This document shows, piece after piece, positions 16,342-26,738 of a stretch of 64,000 bases of DNA (the first letter of the stretch is position 1; each line of letters opens with the position of its first letter). Under the pieces are notes generated by a model. It worked only from the letters and a program-made list of their open reading frames with translations, was not told where the DNA came from and searched no databases. The DNA comes from Lacticaseibacillus chiayiensis (lineage in GTDB: Bacteria > Bacillota > Bacilli > Lactobacillales > Lactobacillaceae): the NCBI RefSeq assembly GCF_004123795.1, contig NZ_MSSM01000011.1, positions 1-64,000 on the forward strand, read 5' to 3'. The translations under genes and the position numbers were made by a program.

Positions 16342-17766
16342 ATGCTAATGGCAATGGACGTATTATCGCTTGCACGTTTTCAGTTTGCGATGACGACCGT
16401 TTTCCATTTCTTTTTCGTGCCATTTTCTATTGGTATGGGTCTTGTGACCGCCATTATGGAAACGCTATATGTGCGCAAAAAGAATGAGACATATAAGAAG
16501 ATGGCCAAGTTCTGGGGCAAGATCTTCTTGCTCAGCTTTGCCGTAGGGGTCGTTACCGGCATTATTCAAGAATTCCAGTTCGGCATGAATTGGTCGAACT
16601 ATTCCCGGTTCATGGGAGACATCTTTGGTGTGCCACTGGCGATTGAAGCCTTGTTGGCATTCTTTATGGAATCGACGTTCATCGGTTTGTGGATGTTTAC
16701 CTGGGATCGCTTCAAGCCAGTTGTACATGCTATCTTTATTTGGATGACTTGGTTAGGTACCACGTTATCGGCAATTTGGATTCTTTCAGCGAATGCCTTC
16801 ATGCAGCACCCAACCGGTTTTGCGATCAGTCAAAGCACGGGACGTGTCAAGTTGGTTGACTTTGGTGCCGTGATCACTAATCCGCAATTGTGGGTTGAAT
16901 TTCCGCATGTCATTTTTGGTGCCTTTACTACAGCAGGCTTTGCCGTTGCCGGCATGGCTGCCTGGCGGTTGCTGAAGAAAGATCAGGTCGACTTTTACAA
17001 GAAGTCACTTAAAGTCGGTTTGGTTGTCGGCACTATCGCTTCTGCGTGCGCGATTGGTTTTGGTGACTTGCAGACGCAATTCATTATCAAAGATCAGCCA
17101 ATGAAGTTTGCGGCCACCGAAGGGATTTACAAAGACACTAGTGACCCGGCGCCGTGGACATTGGTTGAGTTGATTAATACTAAAGATCACACGACGAGTG
17201 GCAATATTGAAATACCGTATTTGCTGAGCCTGCTTTCCTACCACAAAATGAACGGTTCGGTTAAAGGTATGGAGACGGCTAACAAGGAACTTCAAGCCAA
17301 ATACGGTAAAGACAAAGATTACTATGTGCCGGTGAAGACTTTGTTCTGGAGTTTCCGGGTCATGGCCGGTGGCGGTGTTCTGTTATTCCTGCTTGGTTTC
17401 TTAGGTCTTTGGTTCGGTCGTAAGAAGAAGGATACGTTGTTGAATCAACGTTGGCTGTTGTACATTCTCGGCTTTGCACTATGGCTGCCGTTTATCATTA
17501 ACACGGCTGGTTGGTTCATCACTGAGTTAGGTCGCTATCCGTGGGTTGTTTACGGATTGTACACGATTGCCGATGCGGTTTCACCAACCACGACAGCCGG
17601 TCAATTGCTGTTCACCAACATCTGCTACTTCCTGATCTTCACCCTACTCGGCGGTGTCATGATTTATTATTCACATCGTGTTTTGAAGAAGGGACCAGAA
17701 GGCGATTTGAACACCGATTATGGGGTCAACAGCGATCCGTTAGCTAAGGAGGCGTTCGCAAAATGA
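16342..17766 (+). CDS. cydA: cytochrome bd ubiquinol/menaquinol oxidase subunit I
   Basis: 474 residues with about nine membrane helices. CydA carries haems b558, b595 and d and the quinol site. The N-terminal LARFQFAMTTVFHFFFVPFSIG contains the His ligand near residue 18, GIIQEFQFGMNWSNYSRFMGD is the conserved helix III region, and ESTFIGLWMFTWDR contains the acidic proton-path residue. GRYPWVVYG is near the C-terminus. The Q-loop is short, as in Firmicutes. The start is ATG 16342 after AAAGGAGG. First gene of cydABCD; its stop overlaps the cydB start by ATGA. Confidence 0.95.
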   Translation: MLMAMDVLSLARFQFAMTTVFHFFFVPFSIGMGLVTAIMETLYVRKKNETYKKMAKFWGKIFLLSFAVGVVTGIIQEFQFGMNWSNYSRFMGDIFGVPLAIEALLAFFMESTFIGLWMFTWDRFKPVVHAIFIWMTWLGTTLSAIWILSANAFMQHPTGFAISQSTGRVKLVDFGAVITNPQLWVEFPHVIFGAFTTAGFAVAGMAAWRLLKKDQVDFYKKSLKVGLVVGTIASACAIGFGDLQTQFIIKDQPMKFAATEGIYKDTSDPAPWTLVELINTKDHTTSGNIEIPYLLSLLSYHKMNGSVKGMETANKELQAKYGKDKDYYVPVKTLFWSFRVMAGGGVLLFLLGFLGLWFGRKKKDTLLNQRWLLYILGFALWLPFIINTAGWFITELGRYPWVVYGLYTIADAVSPTTTAGQLLFTNICYFLIFTLLGGVMIYYSHRVLKKGPEGDLNTDYGVNSDPLAKEAFAK

Positions 17767-18776
17767 GCTGGTTACAGATTTTATGGTTCTTTTTATTGTT
17801 CGTCCTGTTCAGCGGTTTCTTCGTACTTGAAGGCTTCGATTTTGGCGTTGGTATGTCAACCAAGCTGTTAGCTCGTAATACGAGCGAAGAAGATCAACTG
17901 GTGGCAACGATCGGTCCGCATTGGGATGGTAATGAAGTTTGGTTGATTACCGCTGGCGGTGCGATGTTTGCTTCTTATCCGATGTGGTATGCGAGTTTGT
18001 TCTCCGGCTTTTATATCATGTTCTTCATCGTTTTGTTTGGGTTGATTGTTCGGGGTGTGTCCTTTGAGTTTGCGGCACACGCCGAGACCAAAACCGGTCG
18101 CAATATCTGGCGCTGGGCGCTGGCTTGCGGCAGCTTGATCCCGCCGTTTGTGTTAGGGATGATTTTCACTGCGATTATCCAGCCGTTACCAATTACTAAG
18201 GCTGGCAATGTTTATCCGACGCTGGGCAATCAGATTAATCTCCTGACCATTGTTGGTGGGGTTGCGGTTACATTGATGATGTTGATGCACGGGTTAAACT
18301 TCATTCGCCTGAAGACAACTGGTGATTTGCGCAAACGTGCGCGTGAGTGGAACAGCAAGTTGTATTATCTGCTATATGCCGGTGAAGTTGTATTCGCGGT
18401 TCTGTTATTCTTCATGACCGACTTCTTCAAGGAACGTCCTATTAGCACTTTGCTGATTTTGGTTGTGATTGTCGGCTCAACCGTTGCAGCTCATATCGGG
18501 GTTTTGAAGGATAATGAAGTGCTTTCCTTTGTTGGAAGCGCGATTGGATTGGTTGGCGTCGTTGGCGTCATCTTCAATGGCTTGTTCCCACGTGTGATGA
18601 TCGGGCAGGATGCAGCAATGTCCATTCTTGCAAAAGATGCCAGTGCCAGCCCTCTAACCCTGACGATTATGACTATCGTGGCAGTTATCCTGTTGCCAAT
18701 TGCCTTGATCTACTTCATCTGGAGTTACGTTGTCTTCCACAAACGCGTTCAAGCAAAAGGGGCGGTTAGTGAATGA
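17763..18776 (+). CDS. cydB: cytochrome bd oxidase subunit II
   Basis: 337 residues, eight to nine membrane helices. The family start LQILWFFLLFVLFSGFFVLEGFDFGVGM and the motif GPHWDGNEVWLITAGGAMFASYP are typical of CydB, which stabilises the haem-bearing subunit. The gene overlaps cydA and cydD through ATGA junctions, so the operon is translationally coupled. Confidence 0.95.
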   Translation: MSWLQILWFFLLFVLFSGFFVLEGFDFGVGMSTKLLARNTSEEDQLVATIGPHWDGNEVWLITAGGAMFASYPMWYASLFSGFYIMFFIVLFGLIVRGVSFEFAAHAETKTGRNIWRWALACGSLIPPFVLGMIFTAIIQPLPITKAGNVYPTLGNQINLLTIVGGVAVTLMMLMHGLNFIRLKTTGDLRKRAREWNSKLYYLLYAGEVVFAVLLFFMTDFFKERPISTLLILVVIVGSTVAAHIGVLKDNEVLSFVGSAIGLVGVVGVIFNGLFPRVMIGQDAAMSILAKDASASPLTLTIMTIVAVILLPIALIYFIWSYVVFHKRVQAKGAVSE

Positions 18777-20515
18777 TCGATAAGACGCTCATGCGCTTAT
18801 CGGGAATGAGGAAAACAATGACAATGCTTGCCGGGTTTGCGCTCGTGCAAGCTTTTGTTATTTTATTGCAAGGAAAGTTTCTTGCAGAAGGGATCGTCCA
18901 TTCCTGGAATCGTCAAAGTTTAGCCGGGTTATGGATGCCTTTGGGGCTGTTTGCGCTGGCATTTACAGTGCGACAGCTCATTGTGTGGGTGCGCAATCGC
19001 ATCGGTGCCCGCTTCGCCATGACCGGATCTGCGTGGTTGCAGGAACAATTGCTGAAGCACTTGTATGCATTAGGACCAGCGGCAGTGGCAAAAGAAGGTA
19101 CCGGTAATCTGGTCACCATGGCGCTTGACGGCATTCCCGAAGCCGAAAATTATATTGAACTGATCTTAAACAAAATCCTTAATATGAGCATTATTCCGTG
19201 GGTTTTGGTTGCGTATATCTGGTACGAAAATTGGCTAACGGGTTTTACCCTACTGATTATGTTTCCGATTATCATTCTGTTCATGGTGATTTTGGGACTG
19301 GCAGCTCGTGATAAGTCGGAAAGTCAATATGCTGGTTTTCAAAAGATGAGCAACCATTTCATCGATTCGCTGCGGGGACTCAAAACGCTACAATTAATGG
19401 GCATCAGCCGCCAGTATGCCAATAACGTGTACGAAGTGTCGGAAGACTATCGGAAACAGACTATGGGCGTTTTACGCATTGCCATGTTGTCGACTTTTGC
19501 GTTGGACTTCTTTACTACGTTATCGATTGCGGTTGTCGCAGTTTTTCTTGGTATTAAGCTGATGGATGGCAGCATTCCTTTATACCCAGCGATGGTGGCG
19601 TTGATTCTGGCGCCGGAGTATTTCATGCCGATTCGTGATTTCGGTACAGATTATCACGCAACGTTGAATGGTAAAAATGCAATGGCTGCGATCTGGAAAG
19701 TAATCGACCAGCCGTTGCCGACTGATACCAAGGTGCTGCCAGCGTTTGATGGCTGGCAAGATCAAGATACTTTGAGTATGCAGCATCTTGATTTCACTTA
19801 TAATGATAAGCGAGCAGGAATTCATGAGGCCGATCTACAATTTACGGGGCCAGAAAAAGTGGCGATTATCGGTGCTAGCGGCTCAGGTAAGTCGACGTTA
19901 TTGAATCTGATTGGCGGCTTCTTGCAACCACAATCCGCAACGATTACTGTCCGGGGAACTAAGGTACCGCACATGACACAGGCAGCGTGGCAGGACCATT
20001 TGAGTTATATTCCCCAAGATCCTTATTTGTTTGCTGACACCATTGCGGCAAACATTCGCTTCTACCGGCCGAGTGCTTCGGATGGCGAGGTACGCCAAGC
20101 AGCCAAGGCGGCGGGATTAAGTCGATGGATCGAGACGCTGCCGGATGGCTATGAAACTCGCATTGGTGAAGGTGGACGCGGTATTTCCGGTGGCCAGGCT
20201 CAGCGAATTGCATTGGCACGAACGCTGGTTGATACCAACCGGTCAATCTGGCTATTTGATGAGCCGACTGCCCATTTGGATATTGAAACCGAAGCCGAGC
20301 TAAAAGAGACCTTGGTGCCGCTTTTTAAAAATCGACTGGTTATCTTCGCTACCCATCGACTGCATTGGCTCAATCAGATGGACCGCGTGATCGTCGTTGA
20401 TGGCGGGCGGATCGTTGCGGAAGGAACACCGAGCGAGTTAGCGGCTCACTCTAAGCCCTATCAGGCACTTGTACACGAAATGCGAGGTGAATTCAATGCA
20501 TTGGTGGAAAAATGA
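18773..20515 (+). CDS. cydD: heterodimeric ABC exporter subunit CydD
   Basis: 580 residues: an ABC membrane domain (about 15-310) and an ATPase domain (about 345-575). Walker A is GASGSGKST, the signature is ISGGQAQR, Walker B is IWLFDEPT and the H-loop is ATHR. With CydC it exports cysteine or glutathione in E. coli and is required for assembly of cytochrome bd. The start overlaps the cydB stop (ATGA). The end overlaps the cydC start by 20 bp. Confidence 0.93.
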   Translation: MIDKTLMRLSGMRKTMTMLAGFALVQAFVILLQGKFLAEGIVHSWNRQSLAGLWMPLGLFALAFTVRQLIVWVRNRIGARFAMTGSAWLQEQLLKHLYALGPAAVAKEGTGNLVTMALDGIPEAENYIELILNKILNMSIIPWVLVAYIWYENWLTGFTLLIMFPIIILFMVILGLAARDKSESQYAGFQKMSNHFIDSLRGLKTLQLMGISRQYANNVYEVSEDYRKQTMGVLRIAMLSTFALDFFTTLSIAVVAVFLGIKLMDGSIPLYPAMVALILAPEYFMPIRDFGTDYHATLNGKNAMAAIWKVIDQPLPTDTKVLPAFDGWQDQDTLSMQHLDFTYNDKRAGIHEADLQFTGPEKVAIIGASGSGKSTLLNLIGGFLQPQSATITVRGTKVPHMTQAAWQDHLSYIPQDPYLFADTIAANIRFYRPSASDGEVRQAAKAAGLSRWIETLPDGYETRIGEGGRGISGGQAQRIALARTLVDTNRSIWLFDEPTAHLDIETEAELKETLVPLFKNRLVIFATHRLHWLNQMDRVIVVDGGRIVAEGTPSELAAHSKPYQALVHEMRGEFNALVEK

Positions 20516-22223
20516 ACACTGGGTCCGACCTGATCTAAAACGCTACCGGTGGCTGCTGTTCTGGTCGCTGGTTCTCGGAGTCATGACGTTTGTGTTTGCC
20601 GGCGCGTTGATGTTCACCTCGGGCTTTTTAATTGATAAAAGTGCTACTAAACCTTTATTTGCGGCGATTTACGTGACTGTTGTCCTGACCCGGGCTTTTG
20701 GGATTGGCCGTCCGGTTTTCCAATATGTTGAACGTTTAACCAGTCACAACTGGGTACTCCGGATTACCAGCCACATGCGGCGCAAGCTTTACAAAGTGTT
20801 GGAAACCGATGCAGCTTTCGTTTCGGAACACCATCAAACTGGTGATATCTTGGGACTGTTGGCAGATGACATTGGCCACATTCAAAACCTGTATTTGCGG
20901 ATGATTTTTCCGACTGTGGTTGGTGCTGGCCTGACCGTAATTGCCACCTTACTATTAGGTTGGTTCAACTGGGGCTTTGCGCTATGGATCTGCTTCTTGT
21001 TACTGTTCCAAATCTTGATTCTTCCTTGGTGGGGACTGGTTGTCGAACGTTTCCGTAAGGCTGAACAAAAGCAGCTGAACCATGATGCCTATGTATCGCT
21101 GACAGACTCTGTGCTCGGCTTATCTGATTGGGTCATCACCCATCGCAGTCAGGAGTTTTTGGATCAAAGCTTGGCAGCACCGAAAAAGCTGGCGGCATCA
21201 ACCGCAAAGTCCAAACGTTTCCAGTGGGGCAGGGATTTTGTTGGCCAATTGCTCTTTGTCTTGATTACCATCAGTATGTTGATTTGGACCAACCTTGAAT
21301 GGACCGGCAGTCAGACAAGTGCTAACTGGGTCGGTGCCTTTGTCCTAGTTGTCTTCCCGCTTGATCAGGCCTTTTCGGGTATTGCCCAAGGTGTTGGTGA
21401 GTGGCCGACTTATCGCGATGCAATCCGGCACCTCAATGATCTGCACCCAGTGAAGAGGAAATTGCCGAAACAGCAGCCGGTACCGACTACTTTTAAAACG
21501 ATTCAACTGAAACAGGTCAGCTTCCGCTACACACCCACCGATCCTGAATTGATTACCGATATTGACTTGACCCTTCATGCTGGGGAAAAAATGGCGATTC
21601 TCGGTCCCAGCGGCATGGGAAAAACGACGCTGTTGCAACTGGTGTTAGGTGACTTAACGCCGACAACCGGCCAAGTTCTGATTGACGGGCAGGACGTACT
21701 GACTTATCAGCAAAATCGCACGAATCTATTCGCGGTGCTGGATCAGAGCCCATTTCTGTTCAGCACGTCGATTATTAATAACGTCCGTTTGGGAAATGAA
21801 AACGCCAGCGATGAAGAAGTCGCTGCGGCGTTGAAAGCCGTCAAGCTGGACAAGCTCATTGCCCAACTGCCCAATGGTATGGACAGCAGTGTCGAAGAAG
21901 CCGGCTTTGCCTTTTCCGGTGGTGAGCGTCAGCGGTTATCGTTAGCGCGGATTCTTTTACAGGATGCACCGATCGTACTCCTGGACGAACCTACCGTTGG
22001 CTTGGATCCGATTACCGAACAGGCGCTGCTGGATACGATGTTCTCCGTTCTAAAAGGAAAGACCATTCTATGGGTCACCCATCATCTGCAAGGTGTCAGC
22101 CAAACTGATCGAGTTGTCTTCCTGGAAGATGGCCGGTTGACGATGAATGACACACCGCAGCATCTGGCGGAACAGAATCAGCGGTATCAGAATCTGTATG
22201 CGCTGGATGCGGGGTTGCGGTGA
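20496..22223 (+). CDS. cydC: heterodimeric ABC exporter subunit CydC
   Basis: 575 residues with the same layout as CydD: membrane domain about 25-310, ATPase domain about 335-570. Walker A is GPSGMGKTT, the signature FSGGERQR, Walker B IVLLDEPT and the H-loop VTHH. Both ATP sites of the CydDC pair therefore look canonical. The start is ATG 20496 with GCGAGGTG upstream; an in-frame ATG at 20469 has no ribosome site. Last gene of the operon. Confidence 0.93.
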   Translation: MHWWKNEHWVRPDLKRYRWLLFWSLVLGVMTFVFAGALMFTSGFLIDKSATKPLFAAIYVTVVLTRAFGIGRPVFQYVERLTSHNWVLRITSHMRRKLYKVLETDAAFVSEHHQTGDILGLLADDIGHIQNLYLRMIFPTVVGAGLTVIATLLLGWFNWGFALWICFLLLFQILILPWWGLVVERFRKAEQKQLNHDAYVSLTDSVLGLSDWVITHRSQEFLDQSLAAPKKLAASTAKSKRFQWGRDFVGQLLFVLITISMLIWTNLEWTGSQTSANWVGAFVLVVFPLDQAFSGIAQGVGEWPTYRDAIRHLNDLHPVKRKLPKQQPVPTTFKTIQLKQVSFRYTPTDPELITDIDLTLHAGEKMAILGPSGMGKTTLLQLVLGDLTPTTGQVLIDGQDVLTYQQNRTNLFAVLDQSPFLFSTSIINNVRLGNENASDEEVAAALKAVKLDKLIAQLPNGMDSSVEEAGFAFSGGERQRLSLARILLQDAPIVLLDEPTVGLDPITEQALLDTMFSVLKGKTILWVTHHLQGVSQTDRVVFLEDGRLTMNDTPQHLAEQNQRYQNLYALDAGLR

Positions 22224-22314
22224 GGTGTTGAAACGTTCTAACTTTAAATTTAGTTGCGTCACCAGAAAAACAGCTGGTATAAGTGTGATGGCGTTAGAAA
22301 CTTGTTTTATTTTT

Positions 22315-22355
22315 GATCCAAGTTCTGTGATCAAGCAGAATTTGGATCGTTTTTC
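22315..22355 (+). terminator. terminator of cydABCD
   Basis: GATCCAA (22315-22321) pairs with TTGGATC (22342-22348) and inner TTCTG pairs with CAGAA, followed by T5. It separates the cyd operon from cas9. Confidence 0.9.
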
Positions 22356-22416
22356 TTTTGGTGCAGTCAAAAAGTTAAGGTCGAAAAAGAGGCGACGGAG
22401 AATAACACTTAAATTG

Positions 22417-22445
22417 TTGAAAACGGTTACGAAAAGCCTCATACT
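22417..22445 (+). promoter_or_regulatory. candidate cas9 promoter
   Basis: TTGAAA (22417-22422), a 17-nt spacer and CATACT (22440-22445), 32 bp upstream of the cas9 ATG. The -10 is imperfect. Confidence 0.4.
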
Positions 22446-22477
22446 GAAAGTATTATTAGAAATGTGGAGGAGAAAAG

Positions 22478-25400
22478 ATGACAAAACTCAATCAACCATA
22501 TGGGATTGGTCTTGATATAGGATCTAGTTCGATCGGTTTTGCTGTTGTGGACGCAAATAGTCATTTGCTTCGTTTAAAAGGTGAAACAGCCATTGGAGCA
22601 AGGCTATTTAGGGAAGGAGAATCTGCGGCAGGTAGACGAGCAAGTCGCACAACGCGGCGGCGTTTGAGTCGTAATCGGTGGAGACTGCGCTTTTTGCAGG
22701 ACTTTTTTGAGCCTCATATATCTTCAATAGATCCTGATTTCTTTTTACGGCAAAAGTATTCAGAGATCTCTCCTAAAGACAAAGAGCGCTTTAAATATGA
22801 AAAGCGGCTTTTTAATGATCGAACGGATGCTCAATTTTATAAACAATATCCAACAATGTACCATTTGCGTCTGCGCCTAATGAATGACACCAGTAAGGCT
22901 GATCCGCGTGAGATCTTTTTTGCAATTCACCATGTTTTAAAAAGCCGTGGGCATTTTTTGACACCAGGAGACGCTAAAAACTTTAGCACTGAGGATATCG
23001 ATTTAAACCATATCTTTCCGGCATTGAACGAAGCATTCGCACAAGCCTATCCTGACTTGAACTTAAACTTTGAAGCGAGCAAGACCGAGAAGTTCAAATC
23101 GATCTTATTAGATGAAGATGCAACGTCAAACGATACCCAAAAAGCATTGGTAAAGTTATTGCTGGCTGATGACGGTGACAAAGAAGTATTAAAGCAGCAG
23201 AAGAAAGTACTGACTGAGTTTGCAAAGGCCGTGGCTGGTCTTAAAGCTAAATTTGATGTTGCACTAGGAATAGAAGTTTCAAATTCCGAGAACTGGCATT
23301 TTGGAATGGCGCAATTGGAAGACAAATGGAGTGACATTGAACCGTCCTTGACAGATCAAGGGATGGAAATCTTTGAGCAGATTCAGGATCTTTATCGCGC
23401 GCGGTTGCTTAATGGTATCGTTCCAGCAGGGAAAACACTTTCGCAAGCAAAAGTTGACGACTACGAGCAGCATTGCAAAGATCTTAAGCTATTTAAGGCA
23501 TATTTGAAACAGCTTAATGATCACGATTTAGCCAAGCACATTCGGTTGCTTTATGATCGTTATATTGATGGCGATGACGCTAAGCCTTTTTTAAGAGACG
23601 ATTTTGTTAAGGCGTTAAAAAAAGAGGTCACAGCGCATCCAACCGAACTGGCTGAGTCGTTATTAGAGCGGATGGAACACGATAACTTTATGCTCAAGCA
23701 AAGGACAAAAGCGAACGGATCAATTCCAGTCCAAATGCAGCAGCGTGAGCTTGATCAGATTATCGTTAACCAAGCCGAATATTATAGCTGGCTGGCTGCC
23801 GAGAATCCTGTTAAGGAGCATCGGGATAGCAAGCCTTATCAACTAGATGAATTGTTGAATTTCCGTATTCCCTATTATGTTGGTCCGATGATCACCGAAG
23901 AGGAACAGAGAAAATCTGGTGAAAATGTTTTCGCTTGGATGGTACGTAAAGATCCTTCAGGCAATATTACGCCTTACAACTTTGACGAAAAGGTAAATCG
24001 GGAAGCGTCAGCCAATGCCTTCATTCAACGCATGAAAACCACTGATACCTATTTGATTGGTGAAGATGTGCTCCCCAAACAGAGCCTGCTCTATCAGAAG
24101 TATGAAGTCTTAAATGAGCTAAACAATGTTCGAGTTAATGGCGAGAGTCTGAGCACGGATCAGAAGAAGCGGCTTATACGCGAGTTATTCGAACGACATA
24201 GCAGTGTTACGCTCAAGCAATTTGTTGAAAATCTGGTAGCACATGGCGATGTAGCAATGCGACCAGACGTTCGTGGCTTGGCAGATGAAAAGCGGTTTTT
24301 AAGTTCACTTTCTACCTACCATCAGTTAAAGGCCATCTTGGGTGATGCTATTGATGACAGAGATAAGTTAACTGATATAGAGGCCATCATTACCTGGTCC
24401 ACGGTCTTTGAAGATGCTGCCATTTTTAAAACGAAATTAAATGAGGTTAGCTGGCTCGATTCAAAAACCCGTACATCATTAAGCAATATTCGTTATCGCG
24501 GTTGGGGACAGTTCTCACATAAACTGCTTGATGGGTTGAAACTGGGTAACGGACATACGATTATTCAGGAACTGATGCTATCAAGTAGAAACTTAATGCA
24601 GATTTTGACCGATGAAACGTTAAAGGAAGAAATAGCAACGTTAAATCAGGAGCGATTAAAGCCTGACAGCATCAGTGAGGCCATTGATGATGCCTATACG
24701 TCACCGAGTAATAAGAAAGCCATACGCCAAGTGCTGAAGGTCGTCGAAGATATCAAGCGCGCAGCAAATGATCAAGCTCCGAGCTGGTTGTACATTGAAA
24801 CTGCTGATGGAGGAGGCCATCCAGGTAAAAGAACGTTGTCTCGTCAAAAACAAATTCAAGCAATTTATGAAAACACAGCCAAGGAATTGATTGATAGTGC
24901 AGTCCGTGGTGAGCTAAAAGATAAGATCGCAGATAAAACGAATTTTTCTGACCGACTTGTACTTTACTTCATGCAAGGTGGACATGATATATACACTGGG
25001 ACAGCCTTGAACATTGATCAGCTGAGCAGTTATGACATCGACCATATTTTGCCGCAGTCATTGATTAAGGATGACTCTTTAGATAACCGGGTTCTTGTTC
25101 ACGCTAAAATCAATCGTGAAAAGAATGCTGAGTTTGCATCAACTTTGTTTGCGGCTAAAATGGCATCTACTTGGCATCGTTGGCGTAATGCTGGTTTAAT
25201 CAGTGGACGCAAGCTTGAAAATTTGCTAATGCGTCCTGATGAAGTCGATAAATATGCGAAGGGATTTGTTGCGCGTCAGTTAGTGGAAACGCGACAGATT
25301 ATTAAGCTTACTGAGCAAATTGTTGCGGCTCAATATCCCGACACAAAAATCATTGCGGTCAAGGCGGGCTTGTCGCATCAGTTGCGACAGGAACTTGATT

Positions 25401-26563
25401 TCCCAAAAAATCGTGATGTTAACCATTATCATCATGCTTTTGATGCGTTCTTAGCGGCTCGTATAGGAACCTACCTCCTTAAACGATATCCGAATTTGGC
25501 TCCATTCTTTACGTATGGCGAATTCACGAAAACCAATCTCAAAAAATTACAAAGCTTCAACTTTATTGGTGCGCTGACGCACGCAGATAAAAAAATAACG
25601 TCCAAAGACACTGGTGAGGTTTTGTGGGACAATCAGCGAGATATCGAGGAACTCGATCAAATTTATAACTTTAAACGCATGCTGATAACGCATGAAGTTT
25701 ATTTTGAGACTGCTGATTTGTTTAAACAAACGGTTTATGCTGCTAAGGATTCTAAGGAACGCGGTGGCAGTAAGCAGCTAATTCCAAAGAAGAAGGGCTA
25801 TCCGACTGGAATTTATGGCGGATATACTCAGGAAACAGGGAGCTATAACGCCTTAGTTCGTTTAACAAAGGCAGGCAAAGTAGTATATCAAGTTTTCAAG
25901 ATTTCAACACAGAATGCCGCAGAAATTGCCGCCGCTAGATCTCTATCGGCTGAGGAGGGCAATAAGAAGCTGTGCCAAATTTTGGAGAAGAGCCTTATTA
26001 AAACAAATAGGGATAAGAAAATCACTGTCGATTTGTCTGACGTAGTTATACCTCGTCTAGGTAAGGAAGCGTTATTTCACAACAGTAAGTACGGCCTGTT
26101 TTTGGTTAACTCGGATACCTACTACCACAATTATCAAGAACTTTGGTTGTCCCGCGAAGACCAAAAAATTTTGAAAAAATTGTTTTTAACAAAGTATGAC
26201 CTGTCTGAGATGGATCGCGATGCTCTTCATCTCTTTGAGACTATCGCTAAACAAGTAGAACAATTCTTTAAACTTTATGATATTAATCAGTTTCGGACTA
26301 AGATTCCGAGTGCATTTGACGCTTTCGGAGAACTTCCAGTAGAAGGTGTTGATGGTGAGAAAGGCAAGATTGAAACTCTGAAGCAGTTATTGATTGGACT
26401 ACAGGCTAATCCCGTCCGAAGTGAACTTAAGAATCTTGGCATTAAAACGCCATTTGGTTTCCTCCAAGCTGGTAAGGGTATTAATCTTGATGATGATACA
26501 GAGATCATTCAACAATCTCCAACCGGATTGTTTAAGCGACGAGTACGACTGGCGGATTTATAA
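22478..26563 (+). CDS. cas9: type II-A CRISPR effector nuclease Cas9
   Basis: 1361 residues, the length class of SpCas9. RuvC-I is IGLDIGSSSIGFAVVD (Asp13). The arginine-rich bridge helix RRASRTTRRRLSRNRWRLR follows at about 53-71. RuvC-II has YIETADGGG (Glu774). The HNH domain has YDIDHILPQSLIKDDSLDNRVL (His856). RuvC-III has HYHHAFDAF (His985-His986, Asp989). All catalytic residues are present, so it should cut both strands of DNA guided by the crRNA:tracrRNA duplex. The C-terminal PAM-interacting domain covers about 1110-1361. I recall the L. rhamnosus enzyme reading a 5'-NGAAA PAM; this cannot be derived from the window. GGAGG precedes the ATG. The base composition is visibly more A/T-rich than cydABCD, consistent with acquisition by transfer. 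Confidence 0.97.
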   Translation: MTKLNQPYGIGLDIGSSSIGFAVVDANSHLLRLKGETAIGARLFREGESAAGRRASRTTRRRLSRNRWRLRFLQDFFEPHISSIDPDFFLRQKYSEISPKDKERFKYEKRLFNDRTDAQFYKQYPTMYHLRLRLMNDTSKADPREIFFAIHHVLKSRGHFLTPGDAKNFSTEDIDLNHIFPALNEAFAQAYPDLNLNFEASKTEKFKSILLDEDATSNDTQKALVKLLLADDGDKEVLKQQKKVLTEFAKAVAGLKAKFDVALGIEVSNSENWHFGMAQLEDKWSDIEPSLTDQGMEIFEQIQDLYRARLLNGIVPAGKTLSQAKVDDYEQHCKDLKLFKAYLKQLNDHDLAKHIRLLYDRYIDGDDAKPFLRDDFVKALKKEVTAHPTELAESLLERMEHDNFMLKQRTKANGSIPVQMQQRELDQIIVNQAEYYSWLAAENPVKEHRDSKPYQLDELLNFRIPYYVGPMITEEEQRKSGENVFAWMVRKDPSGNITPYNFDEKVNREASANAFIQRMKTTDTYLIGEDVLPKQSLLYQKYEVLNELNNVRVNGESLSTDQKKRLIRELFERHSSVTLKQFVENLVAHGDVAMRPDVRGLADEKRFLSSLSTYHQLKAILGDAIDDRDKLTDIEAIITWSTVFEDAAIFKTKLNEVSWLDSKTRTSLSNIRYRGWGQFSHKLLDGLKLGNGHTIIQELMLSSRNLMQILTDETLKEEIATLNQERLKPDSISEAIDDAYTSPSNKKAIRQVLKVVEDIKRAANDQAPSWLYIETADGGGHPGKRTLSRQKQIQAIYENTAKELIDSAVRGELKDKIADKTNFSDRLVLYFMQGGHDIYTGTALNIDQLSSYDIDHILPQSLIKDDSLDNRVLVHAKINREKNAEFASTLFAAKMASTWHRWRNAGLISGRKLENLLMRPDEVDKYAKGFVARQLVETRQIIKLTEQIVAAQYPDTKIIAVKAGLSHQLRQELDFPKNRDVNHYHHAFDAFLAARIGTYLLKRYPNLAPFFTYGEFTKTNLKKLQSFNFIGALTHADKKITSKDTGEVLWDNQRDIEELDQIYNFKRMLITHEVYFETADLFKQTVYAAKDSKERGGSKQLIPKKKGYPTGIYGGYTQETGSYNALVRLTKAGKVVYQVFKISTQNAAEIAAARSLSAEEGNKKLCQILEKSLIKTNRDKKITVDLSDVVIPRLGKEALFHNSKYGLFLVNSDTYYHNYQELWLSREDQKILKKLFLTKYDLSEMDRDALHLFETIAKQVEQFFKLYDINQFRTKIPSAFDAFGELPVEGVDGEKGKIETLKQLLIGLQANPVRSELKNLGIKTPFGFLQAGKGINLDDDTEIIQQSPTGLFKRRVRLADL

Positions 26564-26583
26564 TCATTTTCGCAATTCTTGAA

Positions 26584-26735
26584 CAAAAAAGCCATCCGAG
26601 AACGAACTCGGATGGCGGCGAGCATATGTAGGCCCTACATGGGCTCAGAAATTGAAACTCAGCCGAAGCTTTGTTTGATCTCAACGTGTAGATGTCAGAT
26701 CAATCAATTCAAGTTGTTGAGGATGTCGTCTCAAC
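26584..26735 (-). ncRNA. tracrRNA, antisense to the cas operon, between cas9 and cas1
   Basis: On the minus strand 26713-26678 is an anti-repeat. 26688-26713 is a 26-nt match to repeat positions 8-33 with one G-U change, and 26678-26683 pairs with the first six repeat bases (one G-U) after a small bulge. Going 3' on the minus strand, an AGC-TTCG-GCT nexus-like hairpin follows, then a hairpin at 26646-26620 (GAGC/GCTC with ATGTAGG/CCTACAT). The last element is a terminator hairpin, 26616-26591 (GCCATCCGAG/CTCGGATGGC), with T6 at 26590-26585. The 5' end near 26735 is a guess. It pairs with crRNA, is trimmed by RNase III and is bound by Cas9. Confidence 0.9.
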
Positions 26736-26738
26736 AAC
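26713..26738. promoter_or_regulatory. hairpin at the 5' end of tracrRNA / cas1 leader
   Basis: GTTGTTGAG (26713-26721) and CTCAACAAC (26730-26738) are perfect 9-bp arms with an 8-nt loop. The element abuts the anti-repeat and lies 43 bp before the cas1 start, so it could fold in both antisense RNAs. Function unknown. Confidence 0.5.
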